A DNA stretch of 64,000 nt, taken from contig DONT01000008.1 in the NCBI GenBank assembly GCA_003513765.1, positions 37,416-101,415 of the forward strand, read 5' to 3'. Below the pieces are notes generated by a model that did no database searches, had not been told where the DNA came from, and worked only from the letters and a program-made list of their open reading frames with translations. Source of the DNA: Jeotgalicoccus sp. (lineage in GTDB: Bacteria; Bacillota; Bacilli; Staphylococcales; Salinicoccaceae). Both the position numbers and the translations under genes were made by a program. This document shows, in pieces, positions 26,132-34,792 of this stretch. The stretch's first letter is position 1. Each line of letters opens with the position of its first letter.

Positions 26132-27385
26132 TTACTTGGCTGATAATTTAACTGCAGTTCTATATAGTAGTTCGGTTCCTGTTGAAATATCTGCATACAT
26201 AGAGAACTCTTTAGGATCATGACTGATACCGTCTTTTGACTGAACAAATATCATAGCGATTTTAGCATCATTTGCGAGTGAAAGCGCATCATGAAAAGCT
26301 CCGCTTACGAGTTCGGGAACTTCACTTAAATTCATTGACTGACTTTCAGATCTCATAACATTTAAGACTTCATCGTTACATGACTCCGGACGGATATTAG
26401 TATCTTCTGATACAGTGTATTCTAAATTATTCTTTGCAGATATTTCATCAATCTTTTCTTTCATTTGGGACTCATACTGATTTCTTCTATTAAGATCTAT
26501 ATCTCTTAAATCGATAGTGAAAGTTACCTTATCAGGAACAATGGCACGCGCATTAGGATGTACATTTATATTACCTACAGTTCCAACAGCAGGAGCAGAA
26601 GGGTCTTGCTTTACGATTGTATTTAGACTGGTAATCATTTCAGCTGCACCGACAAGCGCATCTTTTCTTAATGCCATCGGTACCGTTCCTGCATGACCGC
26701 CGGCACCGGTAAGTTCGACAGTAAGCCAGAGCGGTCCGGAAATCCCTGTAACAATCCCAATCGGGAGATTTTTCTCTTCCAGCACCGGTCCTTGTTCGAT
26801 ATGCATTTCAATATAATATTCAATAGAGCCTTTAGGATATTCCGATGACTTAATGTCATCAGGATCTGCTCCGAACTCTATTAAAGCATCACGTCTTGTT
26901 ATCCCGTCCTCATCCTGACGTTCAAGTTCATCTGGATCCAGCTGTCCAACGATTCCTCTTGAACCAAATAATCCTTTGTTGAATCGGAATCCCTCTTCGT
27001 CACAAAATGCCATTATTTCTATTGGAATATCGGGAATAATATTATTTTCCTGCATCGTTTGAACAACTTCCAGGCCGCCCAATACTCCAATCGGTCCGTC
27101 AAAGCGTCCACCTGTAGGCTGGGAATCAATATGAGATCCCAGCATCAGTACCGGTGCTTCATCATTTTTACCGTTCATTCTGCCAATCAAGTTACCAAAG
27201 TTATCTGTTCGTGTAGACAGACCGGCATCTTCCATCCAGCTTTTTACAAGTGCTACTCCTTCTTTGAACTCTTCAGACAGGGCAAGTCTGCATACACCTG
27301 TTTCTCCAAATTTACCTATGAGAGACAGTTCCTCTAATCTTTTTTGAAGTCTGTCGTGGTTGATAGAAAATTTATTCTCAGTCAT
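26132..27385 (-). CDS. Zn-dependent hydrolase, N-carbamoyl-L-amino-acid hydrolase/allantoate amidohydrolase family
   Basis: M20-type binuclear hydrolase of 417 residues. Motifs: GSHIDSQPTGGRFDGPIG (His, Asp ligands), CDEEGFRF with GLFGSRGI, HIEQGPVLEE (His ligand and family signature) and the C-terminal SGAFHDALSLA. These define the HyuC/AllC/beta-ureidopropionase group rather than peptidases. AAGGAG lies 11 bp before the ATG. Two membrane protein genes lie directly upstream on the same strand, probably an uptake system for its substrate. Confidence 0.88.
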   Translation of the reverse strand: MTENKFSINHDRLQKRLEELSLIGKFGETGVCRLALSEEFKEGVALVKSWMEDAGLSTRTDNFGNLIGRMNGKNDEAPVLMLGSHIDSQPTGGRFDGPIGVLGGLEVVQTMQENNIIPDIPIEIMAFCDEEGFRFNKGLFGSRGIVGQLDPDELERQDEDGITRRDALIEFGADPDDIKSSEYPKGSIEYYIEMHIEQGPVLEEKNLPIGIVTGISGPLWLTVELTGAGGHAGTVPMALRKDALVGAAEMITSLNTIVKQDPSAPAVGTVGNINVHPNARAIVPDKVTFTIDLRDIDLNRRNQYESQMKEKIDEISAKNNLEYTVSEDTNIRPESCNDEVLNVMRSESQSMNLSEVPELVSGAFHDALSLANDAKIAMIFVQSKDGISHDPKEFSMYADISTGTELLYRTAVKLSAK

Positions 27386-27421
27386 CTTAAAAATCGCTCC
27401 TTCTGTATCTGTAACGCATAA

Positions 27422-28126
27422 TTATTTTGCTTTCTTCTCTTTTAATTTCTCTAAGTTATAAATGCCAACTATAGCGATAATAACGCACGAAGCTATTTTC
27501 AGCAGTGATGGAATAGGTGAAAAATAAACCAATACACCTGTCAGTAAAGCAAACAATCCATATACAGGTGTTTTAAATGCGAATTGCCCCAGCACAGCAC
27601 CAAAAATAGCCGGCAGCACAAATTTAAATGAATTTTGAATTGATTCCGGAATTAAAGTAATTACATAGGCGCCGCCTAAAACTGTTAACAGTATTATTAC
27701 TGTATTTGTTAAAGAAGCTAATGCTATTCCAAGTACCCCTGCGACTTCAGCTTTCTCTGTACCGGGATTAGCACCAACTACTTTTTGTGCTGCAGATGAT
27801 GAAGGCAGACAAAGGTTGGCAATATTTCCTGATAAAAAAGCAATATATGTACCCGCTATACCCAGTACAGGGAAATATGTGATAGGTTCAATGACCCAAA
27901 GCACTCCAATGAATGCTGCATAGCCGAGCAGCCCCGCCAGTATAGGTTCCCATCCGGGGTGATGCCCCATAACGAAAGAAATGTACATAGGTAATGAAAT
28001 GGTAGCAAAAATAACGAGAAGTAACGTTAGTCGTCCCCAGAAATGCGATCTGTTATGAAAATCATCCATTGTAAAACTTATTTCAAGATTTCTGCTGTTT
28101 ATATTCTCCATTTGTTTTGAACTCAT
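27422..28126 (-). CDS. Multispanning membrane protein, partner of DUF5058 protein
   Basis: 234 residues with about six or seven membrane helices and the conserved-looking loop LPSSSAAQKVVGANPGTEKAE. N-terminal ~35 residues are polar. RBS AAAGGGG is well placed. It sits 39 bp behind a DUF5058 gene and 36 bp before the N-carbamoyl-hydrolase gene, all on the minus strand. A two-subunit transporter for an amide or hydantoin-derived substrate is a reasonable inference; no transport motif proves it. Confidence 0.68.
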   Translation of the reverse strand: MSSKQMENINSRNLEISFTMDDFHNRSHFWGRLTLLLVIFATISLPMYISFVMGHHPGWEPILAGLLGYAAFIGVLWVIEPITYFPVLGIAGTYIAFLSGNIANLCLPSSSAAQKVVGANPGTEKAEVAGVLGIALASLTNTVIILLTVLGGAYVITLIPESIQNSFKFVLPAIFGAVLGQFAFKTPVYGLFALLTGVLVYFSPIPSLLKIASCVIIAIVGIYNLEKLKEKKAK

Positions 28127-28165
28127 AAAAACTACCCCTTTTATATGAATGTGATAGAGACTTTT

Positions 28166-28879
28166 CTAGAAAAACATTGTCGATATAGACCCTGCAAACA
28201 TTCCAAAGACCATTGATATCCCCAATGACCATTCTCTAAGCCAGTTAATATCTCTCTTATCTGCCACGGACATTATAAGAACCATTACTACTAAAGAAAC
28301 TAGAGCAGCAACAGTGTAGTTTAAACTGGTAATCATCTGCTCAGTAGTTAAATAACCGAATGCGCCAAGCATTGCAGCGAGAGAAATAATTTGCATCGCT
28401 TTTGGATTTCTATTACGTACTTTTTTCTCTACTTTACCTAAAGATTTAGTAAAGAATAATGTAAATAAAAGCCAGCCCATACCGCCAAGGCACATTGTCC
28501 AGACCATTGTTGCAAATGCCTGGCTGTTGAAACCTTCTCCGCCTAATTCGACACCGAATGCATTTGCTCCGATTTGAGCTGCTGCTGTCTCAGTTGCAGC
28601 CGAACCAACAATACCGATTCGCATTAAAGTTACGGGCGGTCCGAGGATTGCAATTAAAGAAATAATGACGATGGCAATACCAAACGATGGACCAAGAGAA
28701 CTGATGAAACCAGTCCTTGCAGAACGTGTAACGTCCTGAGGAGTAAGACCTGCAGCCGGAGCTGCTTTTTTAGCAAGATATCTAAAAACGAGTGCTTGAA
28801 ATATTACTACTGAAATAACAAATAACGCGACTATCCATACAATATTTGCATTAGCGAGTTGCATGACTTCTTCTGGCAT
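28166..28879 (-). CDS. DUF5058 family membrane protein
   Basis: 237 residues, six or more membrane helices, with the family-like segment SARTGFISSLGPSFGIAIV and the stretch GSAATETAAAQIGANAFG. Start: ATG 28879 lies 7 bp behind AAGGGGG; the frame is open 11 codons further to 28912, but that start has no ribosome site. First gene of a three-gene minus-strand operon ending in the Zn-dependent hydrolase. Molecular function unknown; transport is likely from context. Confidence 0.72.
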   Translation of the reverse strand: MPEEVMQLANANIVWIVALFVISVVIFQALVFRYLAKKAAPAAGLTPQDVTRSARTGFISSLGPSFGIAIVIISLIAILGPPVTLMRIGIVGSAATETAAAQIGANAFGVELGGEGFNSQAFATMVWTMCLGGMGWLLFTLFFTKSLGKVEKKVRNRNPKAMQIISLAAMLGAFGYLTTEQMITSLNYTVAALVSLVVMVLIMSVADKRDINWLREWSLGISMVFGMFAGSISTMFF

Positions 28880-29243
28880 TATATGTCCCCCTTGTTTTTG
28901 AGAATTCTTCAAAATGTTGTTACTCTGAAAAATGTTAGAACTGACAGCTGTTCTATTCTACTATGTAGTTTAAGACTTTCTGTATTTTATTTATTAGTAT
29001 TCATCACCCCGTTTACGAGAAGTTATAAAATTATATCTACTGTCATAATAAATCCAACTATACTTTAAAAGATTGAAAAGTCAAAAAATTATAATGGTAC
29101 AAAAAAGTTGTAATTAATTTACAAGCTAATTAAGAAGAAGTTATAAATAGAATGAGCGATAATAGGGGTATGATTAAAAATGATTACCTTGTAAATAAAT
29201 ATTGAATCATAATTTACTTCTATAAATAATGAGGAGAATTTAT
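28880..29243. other. AT-rich intergenic region between divergent genes
   Basis: 364 bp separating the DUF5058 operon and a GNAT gene. It must contain both promoters. No repeat array, strong hairpin or small gene was seen. Confidence 0.6.
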
Positions 29244-29711
29244 ATGGAACTAGTAAAATATGATCCGAAGTACGACAATCTCATCAACGATTATTATTTA
29301 CCGGAAGATCAGCTTTACTACAGTGCAATGCCTAGTGAAGCGGTTGAGATTTCAAGAAACAATAACGACAGGCACACCATTCTGGGTTTGGATGATAGCG
29401 AACTGGTTACGTTCTTTATCCTCCATGAAAATGATGCGGTGCATCCTTATTCCAATCAGCCGAATGATATTTTACTGCGTTCATTTTCTGCAAACCATAA
29501 ACATCAGGGAAAAGGCTACGCGAGAAAAACGCTTGAACTGCTGCCTCAATTTATGAAAGAGCATATCCCGCATATCGACGGTATTGTTCTTGGAGTTAAC
29601 GTCAAAAACACTGCAGCCCAGGGCTTATATAAAAAGTGCGGTTATGTCGACGAAGGCAACCGTGTTATGGGCAGCAAGGGCGAGATGATTGTGATGAAAT
29701 ATTATCTGTAA
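29244..29711 (+). CDS. GNAT family N-acetyltransferase
   Basis: 155-residue acetyltransferase with the acetyl-CoA loop HQGKGYARKTL and the C-terminal NVKNTAAQGLYKKCGYVDEG. Start: ATG 29244 lies 7 bp behind GAGGAG; the frame opens five codons earlier but that start precedes the ribosome site. Single gene upstream of asparaginase. Substrate unknown. Confidence 0.85.
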   Translation: MELVKYDPKYDNLINDYYLPEDQLYYSAMPSEAVEISRNNNDRHTILGLDDSELVTFFILHENDAVHPYSNQPNDILLRSFSANHKHQGKGYARKTLELLPQFMKEHIPHIDGIVLGVNVKNTAAQGLYKKCGYVDEGNRVMGSKGEMIVMKYYL

Positions 29712-29782
29712 AACGGTTACATACTTGTAATTATTGTTATACTGAGGAAGATTAAAAAGTTTTACATAAAGGGGAATGGAGT

Positions 29783-30751
29783 ATGTCACATATTAAACTG
29801 CTGACAACAGGCGGAACGATTGCCAGCAAGCGCGATCCCGAGACAGGGCTGCAGCAAACGGGTCTAATCAGCGGCGAAGAACTCGCAGAAAAACTTAATT
29901 TGCACGAGAATATTAATATCAGTGTGGAAGAGATTATTAAAGTCTCAAGCAGTGCCATCACTTTTGAGAATTTGATTACGATAAAAGACGCAGTGCTCAA
30001 TGCACTTGAGGATGATGACGTGGACGGTATCGTTATTACACACGGCACAGATACGCTGGAAGAGACATCTTACTTCTTAAGCCAGGTTATTCCAGCAGGG
30101 AAAGCTGTAATCGTTACAGGCTCACAGCGTGGACCAGAGTTAATCGGTACAGATGCATATGCAAACCTCCAGGATTCGATTACATTGGCTGCAGATGCCG
30201 ATGCTGCTAAAATCGGCGTCAGCGTATTATTTAACTCAAAAATATTCATGCCGAGATTCGTAAAGAAAATGAGCGCGATGAACGTCGACGGTTTTGGCGG
30301 CGGAGGCACCGGTTATTTAGGCCTGGTGGACGGACACGACGTGAAAATCTATCAGCATCCGGCTCACAGCAATACATATAATGTAGAAGGGCAATTGCCG
30401 GAAGTCGATATTATTAAATGTGCATTAGGTACGGATGCGAAATTTATCGACTGTGCCATCGATCATAAAGTTGCAGGGCTCGTCATTGAAACGATGGGGC
30501 GGGGGCATGCGAATGATCTCGTGGCTGCCGGCGTGAAAAGAGCAGTTGATGCAGGTATTAAAGTTGTAATTACGAGCGCATCCGACGAAGGTGATGTTAA
30601 GGTTGCGTATGACTTTTCAGGCGGGATTTCAAAATTCGAAAAAGACGGCGCAGTAAACGGCGGCTCGTACGACAGCAAAAAAGCGAGATTGAAACTCGCA
30701 GTAATGATAGCTGCAGGAGAAGAAGTCACTGCAGAAGATTTTAAATACTAA
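29783..30751 (+). CDS. Asparaginase
   Basis: Hydrolyses L-asparagine to aspartate and ammonia. Both catalytic threonine motifs are present: LLTTGGTIASKRD at 6-18 and VITHGTDTLEETSYFL near residue 85. GSQRGPELIGTDAYANL follows. No signal peptide, so it is cytosolic. Length 322 is normal. RBS AAAGGGGA precedes the ATG. A TGTAA-N5-TTACA dyad lies about 60 bp upstream (near 29709) and could be an operator. Ends at a strong terminator. Confidence 0.9.
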   Translation: MSHIKLLTTGGTIASKRDPETGLQQTGLISGEELAEKLNLHENINISVEEIIKVSSSAITFENLITIKDAVLNALEDDDVDGIVITHGTDTLEETSYFLSQVIPAGKAVIVTGSQRGPELIGTDAYANLQDSITLAADADAAKIGVSVLFNSKIFMPRFVKKMSAMNVDGFGGGGTGYLGLVDGHDVKIYQHPAHSNTYNVEGQLPEVDIIKCALGTDAKFIDCAIDHKVAGLVIETMGRGHANDLVAAGVKRAVDAGIKVVITSASDEGDVKVAYDFSGGISKFEKDGAVNGGSYDSKKARLKLAVMIAAGEEVTAEDFKY

Positions 30752-30762
30752 TAAATAAAGAA

Positions 30763-30797
30763 ACCGCAGCAAATGGGGATTTGCTGCGGTGTTTTTG
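30763..30797 (+). terminator. Intrinsic terminator of the asparaginase gene
   Basis: Perfect 12-bp stem ACCGCAGCAAAT/ATTTGCTGCGGT (30763-30774, 30779-30790) with a GGGG loop and a following T-run. Confidence 0.92.
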
Positions 30798-30884
30798 TGA
30801 GATTATATATCTGGATTTAATATTGTCTAGCGTCCTAAGTTAATGATATCGACATAAGGTTGGGTGCTTTTAGAGAATAACAAA

Positions 30885-32246
30885 TTACTCAGCATCGTCG
30901 TCTTCTGTGCCTTCACCTGCTGCAGTAACTTTATAAATCATACCGCCATCAGTGGCTGCAATAAGCGCGCCGTCTTCGGTGGTAAGAATATCACGGAATC
31001 GTTCGCCTTCGTCAGCTAAGAGACGTTCTTCCCCGACAATCATATCGTCTTCAATGACAACACGGACGATATAGTTCGGTGCTAAACCGCCGATGAAAAG
31101 GTTGTTTTCCCATTCAGGAATTGCATCATTATCATAGAATGACATACCGCTTGGTGCACTTGTCGGATCCCAGTAATATCTAGGTTCAACAAAGCCTTGA
31201 GCTTCGTGTTCTGAAATACCATCATTGATTAATTCACCGCTGTATTCAATACCATACGATACAGTCGGCCATCCATAGTTAGACCCTGGTTCAACAATAT
31301 TCAGTTCATCCCCGGCCTGCGGACCGAACTCAACAATCCATAAGTCTCCTGTTTCAGGATGATAATCCACACCCTGGATATTACGGTGACCATAGCTGTA
31401 AATACCATCTAGTGCATCTTCATCTTCGATAAATGGATTCGTATCTACTGCTTCCCCGTCTGGTGTAATGTGAATGACTTTACCCAGGTAAGCATCTAAG
31501 TCTTGAGCACGTTCGCGAATTGGATCATCTGAACGCTCACCAGTTGTTAAGAATAGGTTGCCCTCATCATCAAAGATAATACGTCCGCCATAATGTAAGG
31601 TGCCATCATATGCTGGTTCTGCTTGGAAAATTACTTCAAAATCTTCAAGTGAGGTTTCATCTTCTGATAAAGCACCTTTACCAACAGCAGTTACAGTACC
31701 ACCGTCAACATCTTGAGCAAACGTCACAAATACTAACCTTGATTCGTCAAAATCAGGTGCAATGGTTACATCCAGTAAACCACCTTGATCTTCGGTATTT
31801 ACTTCAGGTAAACCTTCGATTGGATCTGAAACAGAGCCATCTTCAAGGTTTACAATCAGAAGTTCAGCTTCATCTCTTTGCGTGACAAGTAAACGGTTAT
31901 TATCAAATTCTTCCATACCCCACGATACGCCAAGGCCTTCAGCAACAACTTCAACATTTAATTCCGCTTCAGTCTCTACTGCAGGTGCTCTGGTCTGCTC
32001 CGGGAATGCCGGCTCAAACTCAGTCACTTTTGGTTCGGACTCAGCACTTTCTTCAGTTGCAGTCTCTGAATCCTCAGTTGATTCCTCTGTTGCACTCTCA
32101 GATTCTTCAGTAGATTCTTCAGTTGCCATCTCCGAATCATCAGTTGATGCTTCGTCTGAACTGCCGCTATTGTCACATGCCGCCAAACCCAATACGAAAA
32201 TCAGCAATGTAAGGAACATGAATCTTGACCATGAAACCTTCGGCAT
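30885..32246 (-). CDS. PQQ-dependent sugar dehydrogenase-type lipoprotein
   Basis: Membrane-anchored six-bladed beta-propeller of the glucose/sorbosone dehydrogenase family. The signal peptide ends in LAAC (Cys24). Residues 29-70 form an acidic Ser/Thr/Glu repeat (TEESTEDSETATEES) that acts as a tether. The propeller has VSWGMEEF, DQGGLLDVTIAPDFD, LHYGGRI, GHRNIQGVDYHPETGDLWI and FGPQAGDELNIVEPGSNYGWP, all typical. Start: ATG 32246 follows GGGAGAGG; the open frame upstream to 32303 was rejected. True substrate and PQQ use are not proven; no PQQ synthesis genes are in the window. Confidence 0.85.
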   Translation of the reverse strand: MPKVSWSRFMFLTLLIFVLGLAACDNSGSSDEASTDDSEMATEESTEESESATEESTEDSETATEESAESEPKVTEFEPAFPEQTRAPAVETEAELNVEVVAEGLGVSWGMEEFDNNRLLVTQRDEAELLIVNLEDGSVSDPIEGLPEVNTEDQGGLLDVTIAPDFDESRLVFVTFAQDVDGGTVTAVGKGALSEDETSLEDFEVIFQAEPAYDGTLHYGGRIIFDDEGNLFLTTGERSDDPIRERAQDLDAYLGKVIHITPDGEAVDTNPFIEDEDALDGIYSYGHRNIQGVDYHPETGDLWIVEFGPQAGDELNIVEPGSNYGWPTVSYGIEYSGELINDGISEHEAQGFVEPRYYWDPTSAPSGMSFYDNDAIPEWENNLFIGGLAPNYIVRVVIEDDMIVGEERLLADEGERFRDILTTEDGALIAATDGGMIYKVTAAGEGTEDDDAE

Positions 32247-32455
32247 TGTTTTCCTCTCCCTTTCTAATATATTCAAGTTCAGTTTCCTGAAACCTGGTAC
32301 CAAAAATTATTAGAACGTTTAAATCATAAAGGGGAATACGAAGCTTCTTTTAAATTAATTTTATCACAATTTTCAGAAAAATAAAGAATCCAGTTCTGGA
32401 ATTGCACATGAGTTTTATAAATTTAGGAATGGGATTCACTTCGGTATTTTTGTCT

Positions 32456-32944
32456 TTATATCTCTGTAGTGGATGTGACACAGCTTCCGCCTGAACCGTA
32501 CTTATTCGGTGTTTTATTACCGGGAAGGATGAACAAGAATAAACTGTACAGAGCGATTATCACGCCGAGAAGAAGGCTTAATGTGCTGACTATTAATACA
32601 GCAGCAATTGTATTAGTACCGCCAGTGCCGGCCCAGGCAAACATTCCTATAAAAGCTGCAACACCTCCTATAGGCGCTGCGACAGCACTGATAGGAAAAA
32701 GGATTGCAAACAGCATCGTACGATTTGTATCATGCAGACGCCTGACCGTTACAGTAAATGAAGGCACCATCGTAATCAGCACAACATATCTTCCAAGCGG
32801 AACGTCTATGATTGCTCCAAAGTAAAAAAAGAAAAGAAAGATAAAAATGTGAGTCAGAAAAGGTACCCAAAAGTCAGAACGGGTCGATCTTCCAGTGAAG
32901 TCGAAAATACGTTTCCAGAAATCAATGTAACTTTTAATTATCAT
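32456..32944 (-). CDS. DUF805 family membrane protein
   Basis: 162 residues with about four membrane helices. Family features: FWKRIFDFTGRSTRSDFW near the N-terminus, the VRRLHDTNRT motif (RRLHDxG-like) and the C-terminal ILPGNKTPNKYGSG. GGGGGA lies before the ATG. Function of DUF805 proteins is unknown. Upstream (32945-33042) is promoter-like AT-rich DNA followed by a repeat array. Confidence 0.87.
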   Translation of the reverse strand: MIIKSYIDFWKRIFDFTGRSTRSDFWVPFLTHIFIFLFFFYFGAIIDVPLGRYVVLITMVPSFTVTVRRLHDTNRTMLFAILFPISAVAAPIGGVAAFIGMFAWAGTGGTNTIAAVLIVSTLSLLLGVIIALYSLFLFILPGNKTPNKYGSGGSCVTSTTEI

Positions 32945-33042
32945 GTAATCCCCCTAAAATTGTAGAGTGTAATTATTCACGTATGTTTTTATTACATTAT
33001 ACAATAATTAGTTGTAAACGGGATCCGAATCATGCAGTTGCT

Positions 33043-33197
33043 CATGCGGTCGTAAATTAACAATTGACCGGATGAGACTATTCCATCCGGCTGCAAATTA
33101 TTATTCAACCGTATGTGATGTTTTCATACAACCGTAAGGCAATTATCAACCGCATGAACGACTATCATGCGGTTAAAAGCAAATATTCGACCGCATG
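33043..33197. repeat. 41-bp-period dyad array A (four units)
   Basis: Four 32-bp units (33043-33074, 33084-33115, 33125-33156, 33166-33197) separated by exactly 9 bp. Typical ends are CATGCGGT and ACCGCATG, a dyad with a variable 16-bp centre. Junctions read ATGAGACTATTCCAT, ATGTGATGTTTTCAT and ATGAACGACTATCAT. Same geometry as the arrays at 35.6, 36.6, 53.4 and 58.4 kb. Confidence 0.88.
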
Positions 33198-33306
33198 TGG
33201 CGGGGGAATCCCGTCTAATTATAAGAAATACCAAACTCCAGAATATATTAAACAAGCTGTGAACGCTCCGACAGGCCAAGCGTTAAATAACCAAGTGAAT
33301 AAATAA
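33198..33306 (+). pseudogene. Possible 3' fragment of a protein gene
   Basis: Directly after array A a frame reads IPSNYKKYQTPEYIKQAV and NAPTGQALNNQVNK before a TAA at 33304-33306. It has protein-like composition but no start or ribosome site of its own; upstream the frame runs into the repeats (an ATG at 33115 lies inside a repeat). It may be the tail of a gene whose front was replaced by the array. Family not recognised. Confidence 0.3.
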
Positions 33307-33307
33307 A

Positions 33308-33355
33308 ATAACAGCCCTAAGAGTGTGACGTCACACATTCCCAGAGCTGTTTTAT
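33308..33355. terminator. Hairpin terminator
   Basis: Interrupted stem with outer arms AACAGC/GCTGTT and an inner palindrome GTGTGACGTCACAC, flanked by A- and T-rich runs. It lies just behind the LLM monooxygenase gene on the minus strand. Confidence 0.6.
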
Positions 33356-33360
33356 TTATT

Positions 33361-34683
33361 TTACTGTTTCGTATTTCCATACTGATAAGGTATACCCATA
33401 TGTTCACGCAAGGTTGTTCCTTCATAATCTTCATGGAATAAACCTCTCTCCTGCAATATTGGAATCACCTGTTCAACAAAATCACGAATTCCATCAAAAC
33501 TTACATCCGGTTGAATAGCAAAACCGTCGCATGCACCATTCACAAACCATTCTTCCATAAAGTCAGCGACTTCTTCTGCTGTACCGACGATGACCGGATG
33601 ATAATTAATCACTCCATGTGCCAAAATATTTCTAATCGTCTTGCCTTCTTTAGCCAGTTTCAAGGCGTATGGCGATCTCGGATCATTAGGATTTGCAAAA
33701 GCTGTATTCAGCAGCTGCTCTGGGACAGGCTGATCAATCTGTTCATATGATAAAGGCACGCCAATCATTGAGCCCAAATACTGAACTCTCCCCTTTAAAT
33801 CACTATAGTTATCAAGTGTTCTGCGTCTTTCAAGCGCTTCCTCTTTAGTAGCTGCAATGGAAGGGATGATACCCGGGAAAACTTTAATTTCGTCGGGATT
33901 GCGCCCGAACTTCCTTGTACCGTCTTTAAATATTTTTCTATATATGCTCGCAGTTTCAATATCATAAGGATTTGTATAAAGTCCATTGCCGTAACTGCCA
34001 AGAATTTTAAGTGTTTCCTCAGATCCGCCTGCTGTAAAGATGACAGGTTGTCCCTGTTTAGATGGCGGAATTGGTAATGGTCCTCTCGACTGGACATATT
34101 TACCTGCCAGATTGACCGGATTTATTTTTTCCATATCGGCAAATCTGCCATTTTCAGCATCCAGCAGAAGGGCATCTTCTCCAAAACTTCCCCATAAAGC
34201 TTGAACAACTTGAATAAATTCATGTGCCTGTCCGTATCTTTCCTCTCGGCTTGGGACTTTATCCGTGTAGTTCATCGCTGCGCCGGGATGGGAAGTCGTG
34301 ACAAAATTAACTCCAATCCTTCCGTTGCTGATTACATCCAGGGCTTTAAGCTGTCGTGCGACATTATAAGGATGGTTAAAAGTTGTTGATATTGTAGTCA
34401 GCAGCCCGATTTTTTCAGTTTCTCTTGCTAATGCTGTCAATAATACGATCGGGTCCATGGGGGACTGCGGCGGTTGGTCGCTCAGATCATTCGACATTAC
34501 CGGCGTGTCTGCAAAGAAAAGCATATGTATCTTTCCCTGTTCTGCAATTTTTGCCAGTTCCACGTGCGTATCTATATTCATATAAGCAGCAGGATCTGCG
34601 TCCGGCATACGCCATGCTCCCTGGTCCAGACCGTAGCCTGATCCCATCTGCATCACTAATTGCATTTTTTCTTGTTTACTCAA
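33361..34683 (-). CDS. LLM-class FMN-dependent monooxygenase (NtaA/SnaA/DszA group)
   Basis: Flavin-dependent TIM-barrel oxygenase of 440 residues. Family features: HVELAKIAEQGKIHMLFFAD, LTTISTTFNHPYNVARQLKALD, NFVTTSHPGAAMNY, and GSEETLKILGSYGNGLYT. This group oxidises chelators, sulfonates or dibenzothiophene-type compounds using reduced FMN from a separate reductase, which is not seen nearby. Start is TTG at 34683 with GGAG 11 bp upstream. Substrate not assignable. Confidence 0.86.
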   Translation of the reverse strand: MSKQEKMQLVMQMGSGYGLDQGAWRMPDADPAAYMNIDTHVELAKIAEQGKIHMLFFADTPVMSNDLSDQPPQSPMDPIVLLTALARETEKIGLLTTISTTFNHPYNVARQLKALDVISNGRIGVNFVTTSHPGAAMNYTDKVPSREERYGQAHEFIQVVQALWGSFGEDALLLDAENGRFADMEKINPVNLAGKYVQSRGPLPIPPSKQGQPVIFTAGGSEETLKILGSYGNGLYTNPYDIETASIYRKIFKDGTRKFGRNPDEIKVFPGIIPSIAATKEEALERRRTLDNYSDLKGRVQYLGSMIGVPLSYEQIDQPVPEQLLNTAFANPNDPRSPYALKLAKEGKTIRNILAHGVINYHPVIVGTAEEVADFMEEWFVNGACDGFAIQPDVSFDGIRDFVEQVIPILQERGLFHEDYEGTTLREHMGIPYQYGNTKQ

Positions 34684-34792
34684 TGATATACAACTCCAAT
34701 CCGTTATTTAAACTTATAAGTTGAATTCTTTTGCCAGCCACGTGAAGTCAGTGTCTTGTAAATATTTATGATTAAATTGTGATTATTGAGTT

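Noticed and set aside
31882..32313. Plus-strand Ser-rich frame opposite the PQQ-type dehydrogenase
   Set aside because: It mirrors the acidic repeat of the real gene on the other strand.
33043..33197. Array A as a CRISPR array
   Set aside because: Units are degenerate in the centre, the constant spacer is only 9 bp, and no cas genes are near.
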